64,000 nt of DNA. Origin: Stenotrophomonas hibiscicola ATCC 19867. GTDB taxonomy: Bacteria > Pseudomonadota > Gammaproteobacteria > Xanthomonadales > Xanthomonadaceae. Each line of letters opens with the position of its first letter. Positions within the stretch are counted from its first letter, which is position 1. The stretch is from NCBI RefSeq assembly GCF_000382065.1, contig NZ_KB907498.1, positions 316,714 through 380,713 on the forward strand, read 5' to 3'. The notes beneath the pieces are model-generated. The model saw only the letters and a list, made by a program, of their open reading frames with translations. It was not told the DNA's origin and did no database searches. Below, one piece after another: positions 26,640 through 35,538 of the stretch. Position numbers and translations under genes: made by a program.

Positions 26640-26954
26640 GTGGACCGCTCGCCCGCAACCGCCAGCCCCCGCACCTTCTTCTCCAACCCGCGCTGGGGCG
26701 TGCTGTCACGTTCGTTGGCCGCGATCTTCGGCGGCTATGCGCTGGCCTCGGTGACCAGCGTGTTCTGCGCGGTGGCGCTGCCCGGCGCGCGCGGCCAGAC
26801 CGTGCTGACCGGCATGCTGCTGGCGATCCTGGTCGCCGCCTGCGCGGCGTTGTGGGCGTTCGCCACCCGCAGCGCGCTGCGTGCGTGGGTCGGCATTCTC
26901 GCTCCCGCCCTGCTGATGGCTGCCATCGCGCGCATGCTGGGGGCCTGGGCATGA
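26640..26954 (+). CDS. DUF3649 small membrane protein of the iron-uptake block
   Basis: A 104-residue protein with about three membrane helices: SRSLAAIFGGYALASVTSVFCAVALPG, TGMLLAILVAACAALWAFA, WVGILAPALLMAAIARML. It belongs to the DUF3649 group that accompanies TonB-dependent receptors and PepSY proteins. The GTG at 26640 is chosen because AGGAA lies five bases before it; the upstream in-frame ATG at 26601 falls within the hairpin. Its stop overlaps the next gene start (ATGA), showing translational coupling. The function is unknown, probably a partner in inner-membrane iron reduction or release. Confidence 0.8.
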   Translation: MDRSPATASPRTFFSNPRWGVLSRSLAAIFGGYALASVTSVFCAVALPGARGQTVLTGMLLAILVAACAALWAFATRSALRAWVGILAPALLMAAIARMLGAWA

Positions 26955-28579
26955 AGAACGGATTCCGCCAGTCGATGGCCTGGCTGCACACCTGGACCGG
27001 CCTGCTGGTCGGCTGGTTGCTGCTGCTGATTTTCATGGCCGGCACCGCCAGCTACTACCGTGAAGAAATCAGCCGCTGGATGCGCCCGGAGCTGCCGTCC
27101 AGCAACGTCAGCATCGACGTCGCCGCGCAGCGCGCGGTGGACTACCTGCAGGCCAATGCGAGCCACGCCGAGAACTGGTTCGTCACCCTGCCGCAGCCGC
27201 GCAACCCGGCCATGCAGATGTTCTGGCGGCTGCCACCGGAACTGGCCGACCCCAGCCGTGGCCGCCGCGGTGGCTTCGGCGACGCCACGCTGGACCCGAA
27301 CAGCGGCCAGGCACTGAAGGCGCGCGAGACCCGTGGAGGCGACTTCTTCTACCGCCTGCACTTCGACCTGCACTACATCCCGGTGTACTGGGCGCGCTAC
27401 CTGGTCGGGTTCTGCGCGATGTTCATGCTGGTGGCGATCATCACCGGCGTGATCACCCACAAGAAGATCTTCAAGGACTTCTTCACCTTCCGCAAGGACA
27501 AGGGCCTGCGCTCCTGGCTCGACTTCCACAACGTCAGCGCGGTGATGGCGCTGCCGTACCACGCGATGATCACCTACACCGGCATCGTCACCCTGATGAT
27601 CATGTACCTGCCGTGGGGAGTGAAGGTCGCCTACCCCCAGGACGAGGACAAATTCATCAGCGAGGCTTTCGGCGGCCTTCCGGAAGTGACCTCGCCCGCC
27701 GAGGGCCGCGCCACGCCGCTGCCGATCGCACAGTTGCTGGACAGCGCACGCGCGCATTGGCACGGCGTGGAGGTGGCCGGTTTCACCGTGTCCAATCCGG
27801 GGGCGGCCAATGCGGTGATCGACATCCGCCAGCGCGATGGCAAGCGCCTGTCCATCGACACCCCGGCCGTGCGTTACGACATGGTCAGCGGTGCTCTGCT
27901 TGAGGAAACGCCGCCATCGGGCGGTGCCACCGCCACCCGTGGTGTGCTGTACGGCCTGCACCTGGCGCGTTTTGCGGACTGGGGCCTGCGTGCACTGTTC
28001 TTCCTGTCCGGTCTGGTGGGCTGCCTGATGGTCGCCAGCGGCGTGGTGCTGTGGGCGGTGAAGGAACGACCGAAGCATGCCAAGAGTGGACGCACCGGCT
28101 TCGGCCTTCGCCTGGTCGATGCGCTCAACATCGGCACCGTGGCTGGCCTGCCGATCGCCTTCGCGGCGTACTTCTGGGGCAACCGCCTGCTGCCGCTGGA
28201 CATCGCCGAGCGCGCGAGTGCGGAGGCCAACGTATTCTTCTACGCTTGGGCCGGCGCGCTGCTGGCCGCCTTCATCTGGCCGAAGCGAATGATGTGGGCG
28301 TGGCAGCTCTACCTGGGCGCGGCCGCGTTCGCACTGGTGCCGGTGGTCAATGCGTTGACCACGCATGCGCACCTGGGCAACACCCTGCGCAACGGCGACT
28401 GGGTACTGGCCGGCGTCGATCTTTCGATGATCGTCTTCGGCGCAATGCTGGCGATGTGCGGCTGGCGCATGCAGCGCTGGACGCCACCGCTGAGCGCGGC
28501 CGAGAAGAAGAAGCGTGCGGCGGCGGCTGCGGCGCCAGTGGCTGTGGTCGAAACCGCCGAAGCGGAGGCCAGTGCATGA
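26951..28579 (+). CDS. PepSY-associated TM protein, putative ferrisiderophore reductase (PiuB/FpvG-like)
   Basis: A 542-residue inner-membrane protein. The first helix (MAWLHTWTGLLVGWLLLLIFMAGTASYY), a conserved RLHFDLHYIPVYWARYLVGFCAMFMLVAIITGVITHKKIFKDFFTFR segment and several histidines in or next to helices (for example LDFHNVSAVMALPYHAMITYTG) match PepSY-TM proteins, which may bind haem and reduce ferric siderophores. The periplasmic part carries a PepSY-like domain. The C-terminal tail is Lys/Ala-rich and low in complexity (EKKKRAAAAAAP). It is coupled to both neighbours by ATGA overlaps. The role in iron release is inferred from related Pseudomonas systems. Confidence 0.83.
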   Translation: MKNGFRQSMAWLHTWTGLLVGWLLLLIFMAGTASYYREEISRWMRPELPSSNVSIDVAAQRAVDYLQANASHAENWFVTLPQPRNPAMQMFWRLPPELADPSRGRRGGFGDATLDPNSGQALKARETRGGDFFYRLHFDLHYIPVYWARYLVGFCAMFMLVAIITGVITHKKIFKDFFTFRKDKGLRSWLDFHNVSAVMALPYHAMITYTGIVTLMIMYLPWGVKVAYPQDEDKFISEAFGGLPEVTSPAEGRATPLPIAQLLDSARAHWHGVEVAGFTVSNPGAANAVIDIRQRDGKRLSIDTPAVRYDMVSGALLEETPPSGGATATRGVLYGLHLARFADWGLRALFFLSGLVGCLMVASGVVLWAVKERPKHAKSGRTGFGLRLVDALNIGTVAGLPIAFAAYFWGNRLLPLDIAERASAEANVFFYAWAGALLAAFIWPKRMMWAWQLYLGAAAFALVPVVNALTTHAHLGNTLRNGDWVLAGVDLSMIVFGAMLAMCGWRMQRWTPPLSAAEKKKRAAAAAAPVAVVETAEAEASA

Positions 28580-28905
28580 TGCTGCTGGCGTTGACCCTGT
28601 CGTTTTCCGCGTTCACCGCGCTGTCGCTGGCGATGGAAAGACACCAGTACGACCTGCACGGCAAGGCTGCGGCCAGCCCGGCACGGCGCACGCAGTGGCG
28701 GGTGCTGGGCTGGGCCCTGCTGACGGTGGCGTTCGCGTTGTGCGTGGCCGATCACGGCTGGGCGATGGGCCCGGTGCTGTGGCTGGGCGCAATGACCATG
28801 TGTGGCGTGGCACTCTCGTTCGGGCTGTATCCGTACCGGCCGAAGTGGATCGCACCGCTGGCGATCACGCTGCCGGCGCTGGGGCTGGTGGTGGCGTTGC
28901 TGTAA
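28576..28905 (+). CDS. DUF3325 small membrane protein
   Basis: A 109-residue protein with three or four short membrane helices (MLLALTLSFSAFTALSLAM; VLGWALLTVAFALCVAD; PVLWLGAMTMCGVALSFGLYPY; LAITLPALGLVVALL) and the motif MERHQYDLHG after the first helix, as in DUF3325 proteins of iron-uptake operons. It starts within the stop region of the PepSY gene (ATGATG; 28576 or 28579) and ends the block. The function is unknown. SMAG repeats follow. Confidence 0.8.
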   Translation: MMLLALTLSFSAFTALSLAMERHQYDLHGKAAASPARRTQWRVLGWALLTVAFALCVADHGWAMGPVLWLGAMTMCGVALSFGLYPYRPKWIAPLAITLPALGLVVALL

Positions 28906-28910
28906 CCGCC

Positions 28911-29055
28911 ATCCACGCATGGCGTGGATCTACTGAACAACCATCCAGGCATGGCGTGGATCCACCGGCCAGACAGGGGTAGTGCCGGCCGCTGGCCGGC
29001 ACCTCATGAACCCTTTGCGGATCTGACACCGTTGCCGGCCAGCGGCCGGCACTAC
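28911..29055. repeat. Two hairpins and a SMAG dimer
   Basis: ATCCACGCATGGCGTGGAT (28911-28929) is a perfect 8+3+8 palindrome. A slightly altered copy follows at 28943-28961. Then come a GTAGTGCCGGCC hairpin (28979-29001) and its inverted partner (29033-29055). They fill the gap between two convergent genes, DUF3325 and rlmKL. Confidence 0.85.
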
Positions 29056-29060
29056 CGGGC

Positions 29061-31199
29061 TTACCCCAGCCGCTTCAGTTCCCATGCGCGGTGGATGCGC
29101 GCGTTGCGCTCGAAATCCGGACCGATGGTGCGTGCGGTGATCTCGCGGCACTGGGCGAATTCGGCGATGGCGTTCTCTTCCAGCTTGAAGCGGCGGAAGT
29201 TGTTGGAGAAGTACAGCACGCCACCCGGTGCCAGCCGGGCCACCGCCGCCCGCAGCAGCTTCACCTGTTCGCGCTGCACGTCGAAATCATCGGCGCGGGC
29301 GGAGTTGGAGAAAGTCGGTGGATCACAGAAGATCACGTCGTACTGGCCGCGGTCGCCTTCCAGCCAGGCCATCGCGTCGGCCTGGACCAGCAGGTGCTGG
29401 TTGCCCCCCTGCCCGTTCAGCGCAAGGTTGTCGTAGCACCACTGAAGGTAGGTGGCCGACAGGTCGACGCTGGTGGTGCTGGCGGCACCGGCCACGGCGG
29501 CCTGCACGCTGGCCACGCCGGTGTAGCAGAACAGGTTGAGGAAACGCTTGCCACGCACCTGCTCGGCCATCATCCGGCGCAGCGGGCGATGGTCGAGGAA
29601 CAGGCCGGTATCCAGGTAATCGAACAGGTTCACCTGCAGCAGCGCGTTGTTCTCTCGCACCACGATGAACTCGTCGCGCTGCTCGAAGCGGCCGTACTTG
29701 CTGCCGCCCTTGCCGCGCTCGCGCGATTTCATCGACACCTGTTCCGGTGGCACGCCGAACACTTCGCGCGCGGCGGCCAGCAGCTCATTGCGGCGGCGGC
29801 GCACGTCGTTCTCGGGAATCGCCGCCGGTGCCGCATATTCCTGCACATGCAGGAAGGTACGCCGCCTGCCCCCCTCTTCCTCGTAGACGTCGATGGCCGC
29901 CGCGTACTCCGGCAGGTCGGCGTCGTAGGCGCGGAAGCAGGTGATGTCCTCGCGGGCACGCCAGCTCTTGAACTTCTTCAGGTTCTTGCGCAGGCGGTTG
30001 GCCACCATCTGCGCGCCTTCGCTCAGCTCGCGGGGCTGTGCCGGATCACGGCCCGGCACAGCGATCGGATCGCAGACGATCAGCGCGCATTCCAGCGCAC
30101 CGTTGAACATCTGGTACTTCTTGCTGGCGCGCAGGCCAGTGGCGAAGGCCAGCTCGTCATTGCCGCACAGCAGGCTGGCACGCCACTGCGGCACGGCCTT
30201 CTGCAGGGCATTGCCCAACGCGCGGTACAGCGCCGGATCGGCAGCCAGGCGTTCGTCGTACGGCGGGTTACAGACCACCGCTCCGATCTCCTGTTCGGGC
30301 GCGGCCAGGTCGGCGACATCGGCGCGGGTGAAGCGGATCGCGTGGGCGACGCCGGCAACCTCTGCATTCTCGCGGGCGGCCTGGATCGCGGCCGGGTCGA
30401 TATCGCTGCCATGGATGACCGGCTTCAGCGCGGCCAGGCCGGCCGCTTCGCGCTCGCGTGCTTCGCTCTGGATGGACTTCCAGGCCGCCTTGTCGAAGCC
30501 CAGCCAACGGCTCGGCGGCAGGCTGCCATGCCGCATCAGGCCAGGGGCGACGTCGGCGGCCATCAGTGCACCTTCGATCAGCAGCGTGCCGCTGCCACAC
30601 ATCGGGTCCAGCAGGCCGCCTCCGGCGGTGTGCAGGCGCGGCCACTGCGCGCGCAGCAGCAGCGCGGCGGCCAGGTTTTCCTTCAGCGGCGCCTCGTGGG
30701 CGGCACCGCGCCAGCCACGGCGATGCAGCGGGCCACCGCCGAGGTCGATCGACAGCGAAGCACGGCCCTTGCGCAGCGACAGGTTGACGCGCACATCGGG
30801 CAGGTCGGTGTTGACCGAGGGGCGCTCCAGGCCTTCATCACGCATCCGGTCGACGATGGCGTCCTTGATCCGCTGCGCGGCAAAGCGCGCATGGGTGATC
30901 TTGTCACCGGACACGTGTGCGTCCACCGCCAGGGTCATCTCCGGCGTGATGTGCTCGTGCCACGGCAGCGCACGCACGCCGTCATACAGGGCCTGCTCGT
31001 CCGGGCAGTCGAACTCGGCGATCGGCCACAGCACGCGGCTGGCCAAGCGCGACCACATCACGATCCGCAGCGCCTGCGCCAGTTCGCCCTCGGCGTTGAC
31101 GCCGGCAATGGTGGCGGTGGCCTTGGCAAGGCCCAGGGCCGACAGTTCATCGGCAAGCAGGTATTCCAGGCCCTTGGCGCAGGAGACGAAGAATTTCAC
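29061..31199 (-). CDS. rlmL: Bifunctional 23S rRNA methyltransferase RlmKL
   Basis: A 712-residue fusion enzyme: N-terminal THUMP domain, RlmL methyltransferase (m2G2445 in E. coli numbering) with [23 protein letters not shown] and [10 protein letters not shown], then RlmK (m7G2069) with [19 protein letters not shown] and [10 protein letters not shown]. Both SAM sites look intact. The start is GTG at 31199 ([19 protein letters not shown]), the usual N-terminus of the family. The much longer reading upstream adds alanine/proline-rich sequence that overlaps the next gene and is not conserved. It acts on the 50S subunit during assembly. Confidence 0.95.
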   Translation of the reverse strand: MKFFVSCAKGLEYLLADELSALGLAKATATIAGVNAEGELAQALRIVMWSRLASRVLWPIAEFDCPDEQALYDGVRALPWHEHITPEMTLAVDAHVSGDKITHARFAAQRIKDAIVDRMRDEGLERPSVNTDLPDVRVNLSLRKGRASLSIDLGGGPLHRRGWRGAAHEAPLKENLAAALLLRAQWPRLHTAGGGLLDPMCGSGTLLIEGALMAADVAPGLMRHGSLPPSRWLGFDKAAWKSIQSEAREREAAGLAALKPVIHGSDIDPAAIQAARENAEVAGVAHAIRFTRADVADLAAPEQEIGAVVCNPPYDERLAADPALYRALGNALQKAVPQWRASLLCGNDELAFATGLRASKKYQMFNGALECALIVCDPIAVPGRDPAQPRELSEGAQMVANRLRKNLKKFKSWRAREDITCFRAYDADLPEYAAAIDVYEEEGGRRRTFLHVQEYAAPAAIPENDVRRRRNELLAAAREVFGVPPEQVSMKSRERGKGGSKYGRFEQRDEFIVVRENNALLQVNLFDYLDTGLFLDHRPLRRMMAEQVRGKRFLNLFCYTGVASVQAAVAGAASTTSVDLSATYLQWCYDNLALNGQGGNQHLLVQADAMAWLEGDRGQYDVIFCDPPTFSNSARADDFDVQREQVKLLRAAVARLAPGGVLYFSNNFRRFKLEENAIAEFAQCREITARTIGPDFERNARIHRAWELKRLG

Positions 31200-31344
31200 G
31201 GGGTCGGTTCGCAGGTGGTCGGGCGCGGCACAGGGGCCGGGCCGGTCGGAAAGGAGGGCCGTAGGCACGGCCGGCAGGCCCGCGCCGGGGGCGGCGGGGC
31301 TGCCATTGTAGTCAATGCGGGCAGGCGCGCCGTGCGCCCCGGCT

Positions 31345-31872
31345 TCACAGTTGCCGCAGCAGGCGCTCGAAGGCCTGCGCAGAGGCCTCCACGTGGCGCT
31401 CCAGGCGGTGGCCATCGTCAACCAGCAGCAACTGCGCCGAACGCGCCTGCGCCCAGGCAATCACGCCGGCAGCCGGTACCACGTCGTCATGCCAGGCCTG
31501 CACCACCGTGGTCGGCACCACAGCGGCGTCCAGCGCCGGCATCGGGCCCATGGTGGTCGGCGGCACCATCAGGAACAGGCCGGCTACCGGCACCTGCAGC
31601 GAGGCGATGGCGGAAATGTAGGCGCCCAGGCTGGAGCCGGCCAGTACCACCGGCCCCTGACGGGCAGCGATGGCGGCGCGTTCAACCAGACGGCGCAGGC
31701 GGGTCGGCACGTCGCCCACCCGGCTGACCTCGCTCATCGCGTCCAGATCGGTGTAGTCGGGGCGCTCGTGGGTCCAGCCCAGGCGTTGGGCCACCTCGGC
31801 CAGCGCGGTGACCTTGGTCGCCTCCGGGCCGCTTTCGAAGCCATGGGAGAGGATGCAGTGGCCGCGACTCAT
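31345..31872 (-). CDS. Small alpha/beta hydrolase, YdeN/RBBP9-like
   Basis: A 175-residue minimal alpha/beta hydrolase. HGFESGP at the oxyanion loop (10-16), nucleophile S81 in AGSSLGAY, a likely acid D128 or D129 (AWHDDVVP) and H154 (DDGHRLE) complete the triad. The size fits a serine esterase without a lid. It is encoded about 145 bases upstream of rlmKL on the same strand and diverges from the amidase gene. The substrate is unknown. Confidence 0.8.
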   Translation of the reverse strand: MSRGHCILSHGFESGPEATKVTALAEVAQRLGWTHERPDYTDLDAMSEVSRVGDVPTRLRRLVERAAIAARQGPVVLAGSSLGAYISAIASLQVPVAGLFLMVPPTTMGPMPALDAAVVPTTVVQAWHDDVVPAAGVIAWAQARSAQLLLVDDGHRLERHVEASAQAFERLLRQL

Positions 31873-31944
31873 GCGCGTGCTCCGTGGGCGCGGGCCAACC
31901 AGGAAAGAGAAGGCAGGTTCATGCCGCAATGCTAGCATCGCCGG

Positions 31945-32511
31945 ATGCCCAACCCGCTCCTGCCCGGCCTGCAGCTGCAGCCCCTGCCCTACCACGACCG
32001 ACTGCCGCTGCGCGATCCGGCCACGCTGGAGATGGTGGTGATCCACTGCACCGAGCTGCCCGATCTGGCGACGGCCCGCGAGTACGGCGAGCGCGTGCTG
32101 TATGACAGCGGTGCCGGCAACAGCGGGCACTTCTACATCGACCGCGATGGCAGCGTGGTGCAGTACGTTGCGCCCGAACGCGTGGCCCACCACGTGCGCG
32201 GCATGAACGCGCATACGCTGGGCATCGAGCTGGTCAATACCGGGCGCTACCCGCACTGGTTCGACAGCCGTCACCAGGCGATGGACGAGGCCTACACCGA
32301 GGCGCAACTGAAAGCGCTGGAGCGGCTGCTGCAGGTGCTGGTGGTGCGCTATCCGTCGCTGCAGCGGATTGCCGGGCATGACCAGCTGGACCTGGAGCAG
32401 GTGCCGGCCAGCGATGATCCGACGCTGAGGGTGGCACGCAAACGCGACCCGGGCCCGTTGTTCCCTTGGGCGCGGGTGCTGGCGAAGGTGCCGCTGCAGC
32501 CGGTTGGGTAA
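31945..32511 (+). CDS. N-acetylmuramoyl-L-alanine amidase, amidase_2 (AmpD-like) family
   Basis: A 188-residue zinc amidase. VVIHCTE supplies the first zinc ligand (H34), and AGHDQLDLEQVPASDDP supplies the second histidine (H145) and the aspartate region. GHFYIDRDGSVVQYVAPERVAHHVRGMNAHTLGIELVNTG is the conserved core, including the catalytic Glu region. It has no signal peptide, so it is cytosolic and would act on recycled anhydro-muropeptides, as AmpD does. In Stenotrophomonas AmpD-type activity affects beta-lactamase induction. This protein diverges from classical AmpD, so it may be a paralogue. Confidence 0.8.
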   Translation: MPNPLLPGLQLQPLPYHDRLPLRDPATLEMVVIHCTELPDLATAREYGERVLYDSGAGNSGHFYIDRDGSVVQYVAPERVAHHVRGMNAHTLGIELVNTGRYPHWFDSRHQAMDEAYTEAQLKALERLLQVLVVRYPSLQRIAGHDQLDLEQVPASDDPTLRVARKRDPGPLFPWARVLAKVPLQPVG

Positions 32512-32956
32512 GCGGCAGGGCTGCGCCCTGCACCTGCGGTAGTGCCGGCCGCTGGCCGGCAACAGCAGGCTATCCGTGGGATGGCAGGGTGGGCCCGGTT
32601 GCGGGGGACGCCGTAAATCCCCAGGCCGGCCCAGCCGCTGGCGGCTGTGCGTTCGGGCGCTCGCGAAGCAGTGCTTCGCAAGCAAAGCGCCCTCACCCCT
32701 GGGGGCTTGGCCGCGGCATCCATGCCGCGGACACCCGCAACCGGACCCACCCCGCCTTCGACAGATTTCTGCCGCTGTTGGTGGGTGCCGACCGTTGGTC
32801 GGCACGGAGTCGGATCGATCGGAGGGTGCCTTTGTAGAGTCGAGCCGCGCTCCATGACCTGCGGGCGCCGATGATTTGAAGGCATCGCCATGCGCGTGGA
32901 GCCGGCCGCTCGGCTCTGGAGAGGCTCCGCGCTCGACTGCTTTCCGCTCGGATCGC
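32512..32956. repeat. 445-base gap packed with palindromes
   Basis: No convincing gene. Palindromes found: a SMAG hairpin GTAGTGCCGGCC... (32539-32561); GCGAAGCA-G-TGCTTCGC (32663-32679); CCGCGGCAT-CC-ATGCCGCGG (32711-32730); GTGCCGACC-GTT-GGTCGGCAC (32785-32805); and a half SMAG starting GTAGAGTCGAGC at 32834. The two flanking genes converge here, so the region probably acts as a two-sided transcript end. Confidence 0.75.
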
Positions 32957-33859
32957 TCAGGCGCCGGTCGCCACCGGGCGGCTGCTGTCGCTCACCCAGC
33001 CGCTCCAGGAATCGGCATAGATGCGCGCACCGCTCAGTCCTGCGCTTTCCATCGCCAGCAGCAGGTGGCAGGCGGTCACTCCGGAGCCGCACATCAGCAC
33101 CACCTGCTGCGGATCGCGGTTGCCGATCACGCCCTGCAGTTCGGCGCGCAGTTCCTGTGCATCGCGCAGGCGGCCGTCGAACACGTTCAGGGCGAACGGG
33201 CGGTTGACCGCGCCGGGTACGTGGCCAGCGACCGGGTCCAGCGGCTCCACTTCGCCGCGGAAGCGTTCACCTGCGCGTGCGTCGACCAACCAGCCCGGTG
33301 CATGTTTCAGGCGCGCGGTGATTTCATCGGCGCTGGCGACCTGGGTGGTGTCGAAGCGGCCCGGGTAGGCAGGCAGCGCTGTCACTTCACCCTGCCCCGT
33401 CGCCAAAGGATGCCCTGCGGCCTGCCACGCGGCGATACCACCATCGAGCACAGCCACCTTGGTGTGCCCGATCAGGCGCAGCAGCCACCACAGGCGCGAG
33501 GCGGCCATGCTGCCGTCGCTGCCATCGTAGACCACCACCTGGGTGTCGAGGCCGATGCCCCACTGCCCCAGTTTCGCGGCAAAAGCATCGCTGTCGGGCA
33601 ATGGATGGCGACCATGGCCGACGCGGCTGAGATCGGACAGATCACGGTTGAGATCGGCATGCACCGCAGTCGGTATGTGTCCTGCCAGGTACTGGCCGCC
33701 CGCAGCCTGCGGGTCGGCCAGCGAAGCACGCGCATCGACCACGCGCACGGCGGTACTGGCGGTGGCACGCGCGTCGACCACGCGTACGCCTTCGCCCAGT
33801 GCAGCGGCCAGGGTGTCGACATCGACCAGGGTGGTCCACGGCTGCTTGATCGGGTTCAT
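32957..33859 (-). CDS. sseA: Sulfurtransferase, 3-mercaptopyruvate/thiosulfate type (two rhodanese domains)
   Basis: A 300-residue tandem rhodanese. The catalytic loop is CGSGVTAC (C257), the form of 3-mercaptopyruvate sulfurtransferases rather than the CRKGVTA of thiosulfate:cyanide enzymes. Other signatures are GHIPTAVHADL, YDGSDGSMAASRLWWLLRLIGH, LDGGIAAWQAAGHP and AGHVPGAVN. An odd point is residues 25-37 (VRVVDARATASTA) followed directly by 38-50 (VRVVDARASLADP), an in-frame tandem copy of the first beta-strand not expected in the family. The start overlaps the stop of the upstream Nudix gene (ATGA), so the two genes are coupled. Confidence 0.88.
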   Translation of the reverse strand: MNPIKQPWTTLVDVDTLAAALGEGVRVVDARATASTAVRVVDARASLADPQAAGGQYLAGHIPTAVHADLNRDLSDLSRVGHGRHPLPDSDAFAAKLGQWGIGLDTQVVVYDGSDGSMAASRLWWLLRLIGHTKVAVLDGGIAAWQAAGHPLATGQGEVTALPAYPGRFDTTQVASADEITARLKHAPGWLVDARAGERFRGEVEPLDPVAGHVPGAVNRPFALNVFDGRLRDAQELRAELQGVIGNRDPQQVVLMCGSGVTACHLLLAMESAGLSGARIYADSWSGWVSDSSRPVATGA

Positions 33860-34659
33860 TGCACTTGCTCCAGGCGGCGACGCAGGTTGTAGAGGATGGC
33901 CGCGGTCGCCCCCCAGATGCGCTGACCGGGCCAGCCATACTCAAGAACGTGGCGGATGCGGCCGCGATGATTGATTTCGACCTGGCGCAGGCTGTCAGGG
34001 GCCATCAGGTAGTCCAGCGGCACCTCGAACACTTCGGCCACTTCGCTGGGCTGCGGCACCGGCACGAACTCCGGATCGACCACCGCCACCACCGGCGTGA
34101 CCCGGTAGCCGGTGATGGTGACGAAGGGATCGAGATACCCCAGCGCCTGCACCTGGCCGGGCGCCAATGCGATTTCTTCCTGGCTCTCGCGCAGCGCGGC
34201 CGCCAGCGCGTCGCGGTCATCGGGTTCGGTGCGGCCACCGGGGAATCCGACCTGGCCGCCATGTGTACGCAGGGTTTCGGTGCGACGGGTGAGGATCACC
34301 TGTGCGCCATTGGCGCGCGGCACGATGCCGGCCAGCACCGCCGCCTCCACAGGCGGCCCCGGTGGCAGCAGGTCGATCAGCTCGCTGCGGTTCCAGCCGT
34401 CGCCGGCCGGCGGTTCGGCCAAAGGATGCAACGCGCGCACCAAGCGCTCGAGGTCGGCCAGCGATCCGCGTAGCGATTGCTGCAATTGTGCACGCAACGG
34501 TTGCACGCGGTGCAGGATGCGGCTGCGTTCCTCGTTGTTCATTGACGACCACCGCGCGATTTCTTCGAGATGCCGCGCGCAGCCGGTGCATTGCCGGTGC
34601 GGATCCAGCGTGCACACTCCGATGCAGGGACTTGCGACAACACGCGCCGTTTCTTCCAT
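33856..34659 (-). CDS. DUF1289-Nudix fusion, putative CoA pyrophosphatase
   Basis: A 267-residue two-part protein. Residues 10-27 (SPCIGVCTLDPHRQCTGC) are a DUF1289 motif with four cysteines (12, 16, 24, 27) followed by HLEEIARWSSM and RSRIL. From about residue 100 comes a Nudix domain of the CoA pyrophosphatase group: LRTHGGQVGFPGGRTEPDD (132-148) and the catalytic helix RESQEE (157-162). NudL-like enzymes split CoA to 4'-phosphopantetheine and 3',5'-ADP. DUF1289 is normally a separate small protein, perhaps metal-binding; here it is fused. The ATG at 34659 gives exactly the DUF1289 N-terminus. It is first in an operon with the sulfurtransferase. Confidence 0.85.
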   Translation of the reverse strand: MEETARVVASPCIGVCTLDPHRQCTGCARHLEEIARWSSMNNEERSRILHRVQPLRAQLQQSLRGSLADLERLVRALHPLAEPPAGDGWNRSELIDLLPPGPPVEAAVLAGIVPRANGAQVILTRRTETLRTHGGQVGFPGGRTEPDDRDALAAALRESQEEIALAPGQVQALGYLDPFVTITGYRVTPVVAVVDPEFVPVPQPSEVAEVFEVPLDYLMAPDSLRQVEINHRGRIRHVLEYGWPGQRIWGATAAILYNLRRRLEQVQ

Positions 34660-34726
34660 TGTTTGCACCCGGCAACAGTAGCGCGATCGGGCTGAATTTG
34701 CGCGGGTGGCCCGGCCCAACGGAAGA

Positions 34727-34743
34727 GTCGACTGTCAGTCGAC
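34727..34743. repeat. Short palindrome upstream of the Nudix gene
   Basis: GTCGACT-GTC-AGTCGAC is a perfect 7+3+7 inverted repeat. It may be a truncated SMAG-type element or part of the regulatory region of the divergent side of the Nudix gene. Confidence 0.5.
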
Positions 34744-34790
34744 GCTCGCGCGCAGCGCAGGCGTTTCACCGCCAGGGGTTGCACAAACAG

Positions 34791-34820
34791 AAACGCGCCG
34801 GTGGGATCACCGGCGCGTTT
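34791..34820 (-). terminator. Strong terminator after the FKBP-like gene
   Basis: AAACGCGCCGGTG / GGAT / CACCGGCGCGTTT is a 13-base perfect stem with A and T runs on either side, so it works in both directions. It lies 17 bases past the stop codon of the FKBP-like gene. Confidence 0.85.
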
Positions 34821-34836
34821 CGTTTGCTGTTTCGAT

Positions 34837-35538
34837 TTACTTGACGCTGACCAGCTTGATCTCGAACTGCACAGCCACGTTCGGCGGGAACGGGGTGCGC
34901 GGATCGGCACCGTAGGCCTGGTCCGGCGGCAGGGTGACTTCCCACTTCGAGCCTGCCGGCATCTGCAGCAGGGTCTCGCGCATGGCCTTCATTTCGACAT
35001 CGCTGACCTTGATCGACGGGATCTGCTGGGCCGGGCGGGCTTCGGTCGGGCGCTGGCCGTACGGGAACGGACCGGCCACTTCCAGCTGCACGGTGCTGGC
35101 CTGGGTCGGCTTGGCACCCTTGCCGGCTTCGATCACGCGGTACTGGACGCCGCTCGGCAGCGACTGCACGCCGGCCTTGGCCTTGTTCGCCGCGATGAAC
35201 TGATCGCTCTTGGTCTTGTTTTCGGCAGCAGCCTTCTCGTACTCGGCCTTGGCAGCCTGGGCACGGCCCTGCTCGCGCTTCTGGAACGCTTCAACGGCCG
35301 GCTTCAGCTGCTCGGCGGTGATCGCCGGCTGCTTCTTGGCGTAGGCATCCTGCAGGCCCTTCACCACCGAGTTGATGTCCAGCTGCTCACCACGACCGGT
35401 CAGCTCCGCCAGGTTGTTGCCGTAGTCGTAACCGAAGTAGTAGCTCAGCTTGCCCTTTTCGGACGAGACGTCCTGGGCGAAGGCATTGCCCGTCAGGGCC
35501 AGGGCCGCGACGGCGACCGCGATAGAACGCAACTTCAT
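34837..35538 (-). CDS. Periplasmic FKBP-type protein (FKBP_N plus divergent FKBP_C)
   Basis: A 233-residue protein with a Sec signal peptide (cleavage after AFA, residue 21). It has a helical FKBP_N dimerisation part (SYYFGYDYGNNLAEL..., GLQDAYAKKQPAITAEQ), a long Ala/Lys/Glu helix and a C-terminal FKBP-like domain (GVQYRVIEAGKGAKP...LPPDQAYGADPRTPFPPNVAVQFEIKLVSVK). The isomerase core looks altered. The usual Y.G.L.DG..FD segment is replaced by LEVAGPFPYGQRP and the VIPGW motif by VEMKAM. Chaperone rather than prolyl isomerase activity is therefore likely. The start is ATG 35538 with GGAG nine bases before; a TTG one codon earlier is in frame. Confidence 0.82.
   Translation of the reverse strand: MKLRSIAVAVAALALTGNAFAQDVSSEKGKLSYYFGYDYGNNLAELTGRGEQLDINSVVKGLQDAYAKKQPAITAEQLKPAVEAFQKREQGRAQAAKAEYEKAAAENKTKSDQFIAANKAKAGVQSLPSGVQYRVIEAGKGAKPTQASTVQLEVAGPFPYGQRPTEARPAQQIPSIKVSDVEMKAMRETLLQMPAGSKWEVTLPPDQAYGADPRTPFPPNVAVQFEIKLVSVK

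Noticed and set aside
26601..26640. Upstream ATG start for the DUF3649 protein
   Set aside because: It falls in the second hairpin, has no ribosome binding site, and the GTG at 26640 has AGGAA at proper spacing.
29091..31727. 878-codon open frame opposite rlmKL
   Set aside because: Same reason: rlmKL has both methyltransferase motifs and the opposite frame has no recognisable family.
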